Below, in pieces: positions 5,409-5,845 of a stretch of 5,845 bases of DNA. The translations under genes were made by a program, and so were the position numbers. The stretch is from Oscillospiraceae bacterium (GTDB lineage: Bacteria; Bacillota; Clostridia; Oscillospirales; Oscillospiraceae): assembly GCA_031264545.1 (NCBI GenBank), contig JAISDV010000198.1:1-5845 (forward strand). Reading direction: 5' to 3'. The notes under the pieces were generated by a model. It was not told the origin of the DNA and searched no databases. It worked only from the letters and a program-made list of their open reading frames with translations. Each line of letters starts with the position of its first letter. The first letter of the stretch is position 1.

Positions 5409-5845
5409 CACGGCTCCTGATCGGCCGCGATATAGCCGACACCTTTTTTCGTCCGGATCAGCTCCGGCAGCCCCAGCTCCCCGAGCTTGCGGCGCAGACG
5501 CGTGATGTTGACGCTCAGGGTATTTTCGCCGATGAAGCTGTCACTTTCCCAGAGGCGCGTCATGATCTCGTCGCGCGTGACAATGCGCCCCTTGTTTTCG
5601 AACAGGAGGCGGAGCATGCGGTATTCATTCTTGGTCAGCTCGGCTTTTTTGCCGTCAAAGCTCAGCGTCGCGTCTGAGACGTTCAGCGTCGCGCCGCCGC
5701 AGACCAGAAGCTTCGCCGGCACGGTAAAGTCGTAGGTCCTGCGCAGGAGAGCCTGAACCTTGGCGGTGAGCACATCGAGGTCGAAGGGCTTGGCGATAAA
5801 GTCGTCGCCGCCCATATTGACCGCCATGACGATATTCATGTTGTC
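5408..5845 (-). CDS. bceR: BceR-type OmpR/PhoB-family response regulator (5' end outside window)
   Basis: DNA-binding response regulator paired with the adjacent kinase. The last 145 codons are present. The frame is open to the window edge, and the ATG at 5839 is internal: DNMNIVMAVNMGGDDFIAKPFDLD is the end of a receiver domain, with the conserved Lys in AKPF. The phospho-acceptor Asp and most of the receiver (roughly 85 residues by family length) are missing only because the window ends. The complete C-terminal winged helix follows: LTKNEYRMLRLLFENKG, then TRDEIMTRLW, a recognition region GENTLSVNITRLRRKL, and the wing IRTKKGVGYIA. It is the likely ligand of the CTTACA-N4-TGTAAG palindrome at 4345-4360 (inference from family). 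The gene's own promoter is not in the window. Confidence 0.92.
   Translation of the reverse strand, partial: DNMNIVMAVNMGGDDFIAKPFDLDVLTAKVQALLRRTYDFTVPAKLLVCGGATLNVSDATLSFDGKKAELTKNEYRMLRLLFENKGRIVTRDEIMTRLWESDSFIGENTLSVNITRLRRKLGELGLPELIRTKKGVGYIAADQEP

Noticed and set aside
1..5845. CRISPR array, tRNA/rRNA genes, transposase or integrase genes
   Set aside because: No regularly spaced repeats, no cloverleaf or conserved rRNA sequence, and no transposase or integrase motifs seen in any frame.

Overview
The window looks like part of a chromosome from a Gram-positive, low- to mid-GC Clostridia-type bacterium. This is inferred from the gene content: a BceRS-BceAB-type antimicrobial-peptide sensing and detoxification module, strong AGGAGG-type ribosome binding sites, and an alpha/beta hydrolase of a type common in Firmicutes. 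No rRNA or tRNA is present, so the genus cannot be fixed.

Layout. Positions 1-200 (+) hold the last 65 codons or so of a gene that starts outside the window and that I do not recognise. An 80-bp gap follows, then a complete alpha/beta-fold hydrolase gene (281-1021, +) that ends at a good intrinsic terminator (1039-1073). Positions 1081-1411 contain no convincing gene. They hold a short repeat copy (1239-1268) and a 21-bp-armed imperfect inverted repeat (1323-1396), and they sit between two convergent transcription units.

The rest of the window, 1412-5845, is on the minus strand and reads in the order response regulator (cut by the window edge), histidine kinase, ABC ATPase, ABC permease. This is the classical BceR-BceS-BceA-BceB order. 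Regulator and kinase genes are tightly packed, as are ATPase and permease genes. The two pairs are separated by about 250 bp of regulatory DNA (4164-4412). That DNA contains a perfect 6-4-6 palindrome matching the BceR-type operator, a sigma-A-like promoter pointing at the ATPase gene, and a GC-rich leader of about 117 nt.

How the genes work together. In characterised systems of this type the permease binds a lipid II-cycle peptide antibiotic or its target complex through its large extracellular domain and signals to the short-loop kinase. The kinase phosphorylates the regulator, which activates the transporter promoter. The palindrome, promoter and gene order here fit that circuit.

The least expected observation is a pair of 29-nt inverted repeats (24/29 matches, ungapped) at 4182-4210 and 4374-4402 that bracket almost the whole transporter control region. 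A diverged third copy of the same motif lies 3 kb away at 1239-1268. I cannot say from sequence alone whether these are ends of a small mobile element, RNA-folding sequences or protein-binding sites. Apart from this, the gene content is a recognisable known system, and I do not see a wholly new one.
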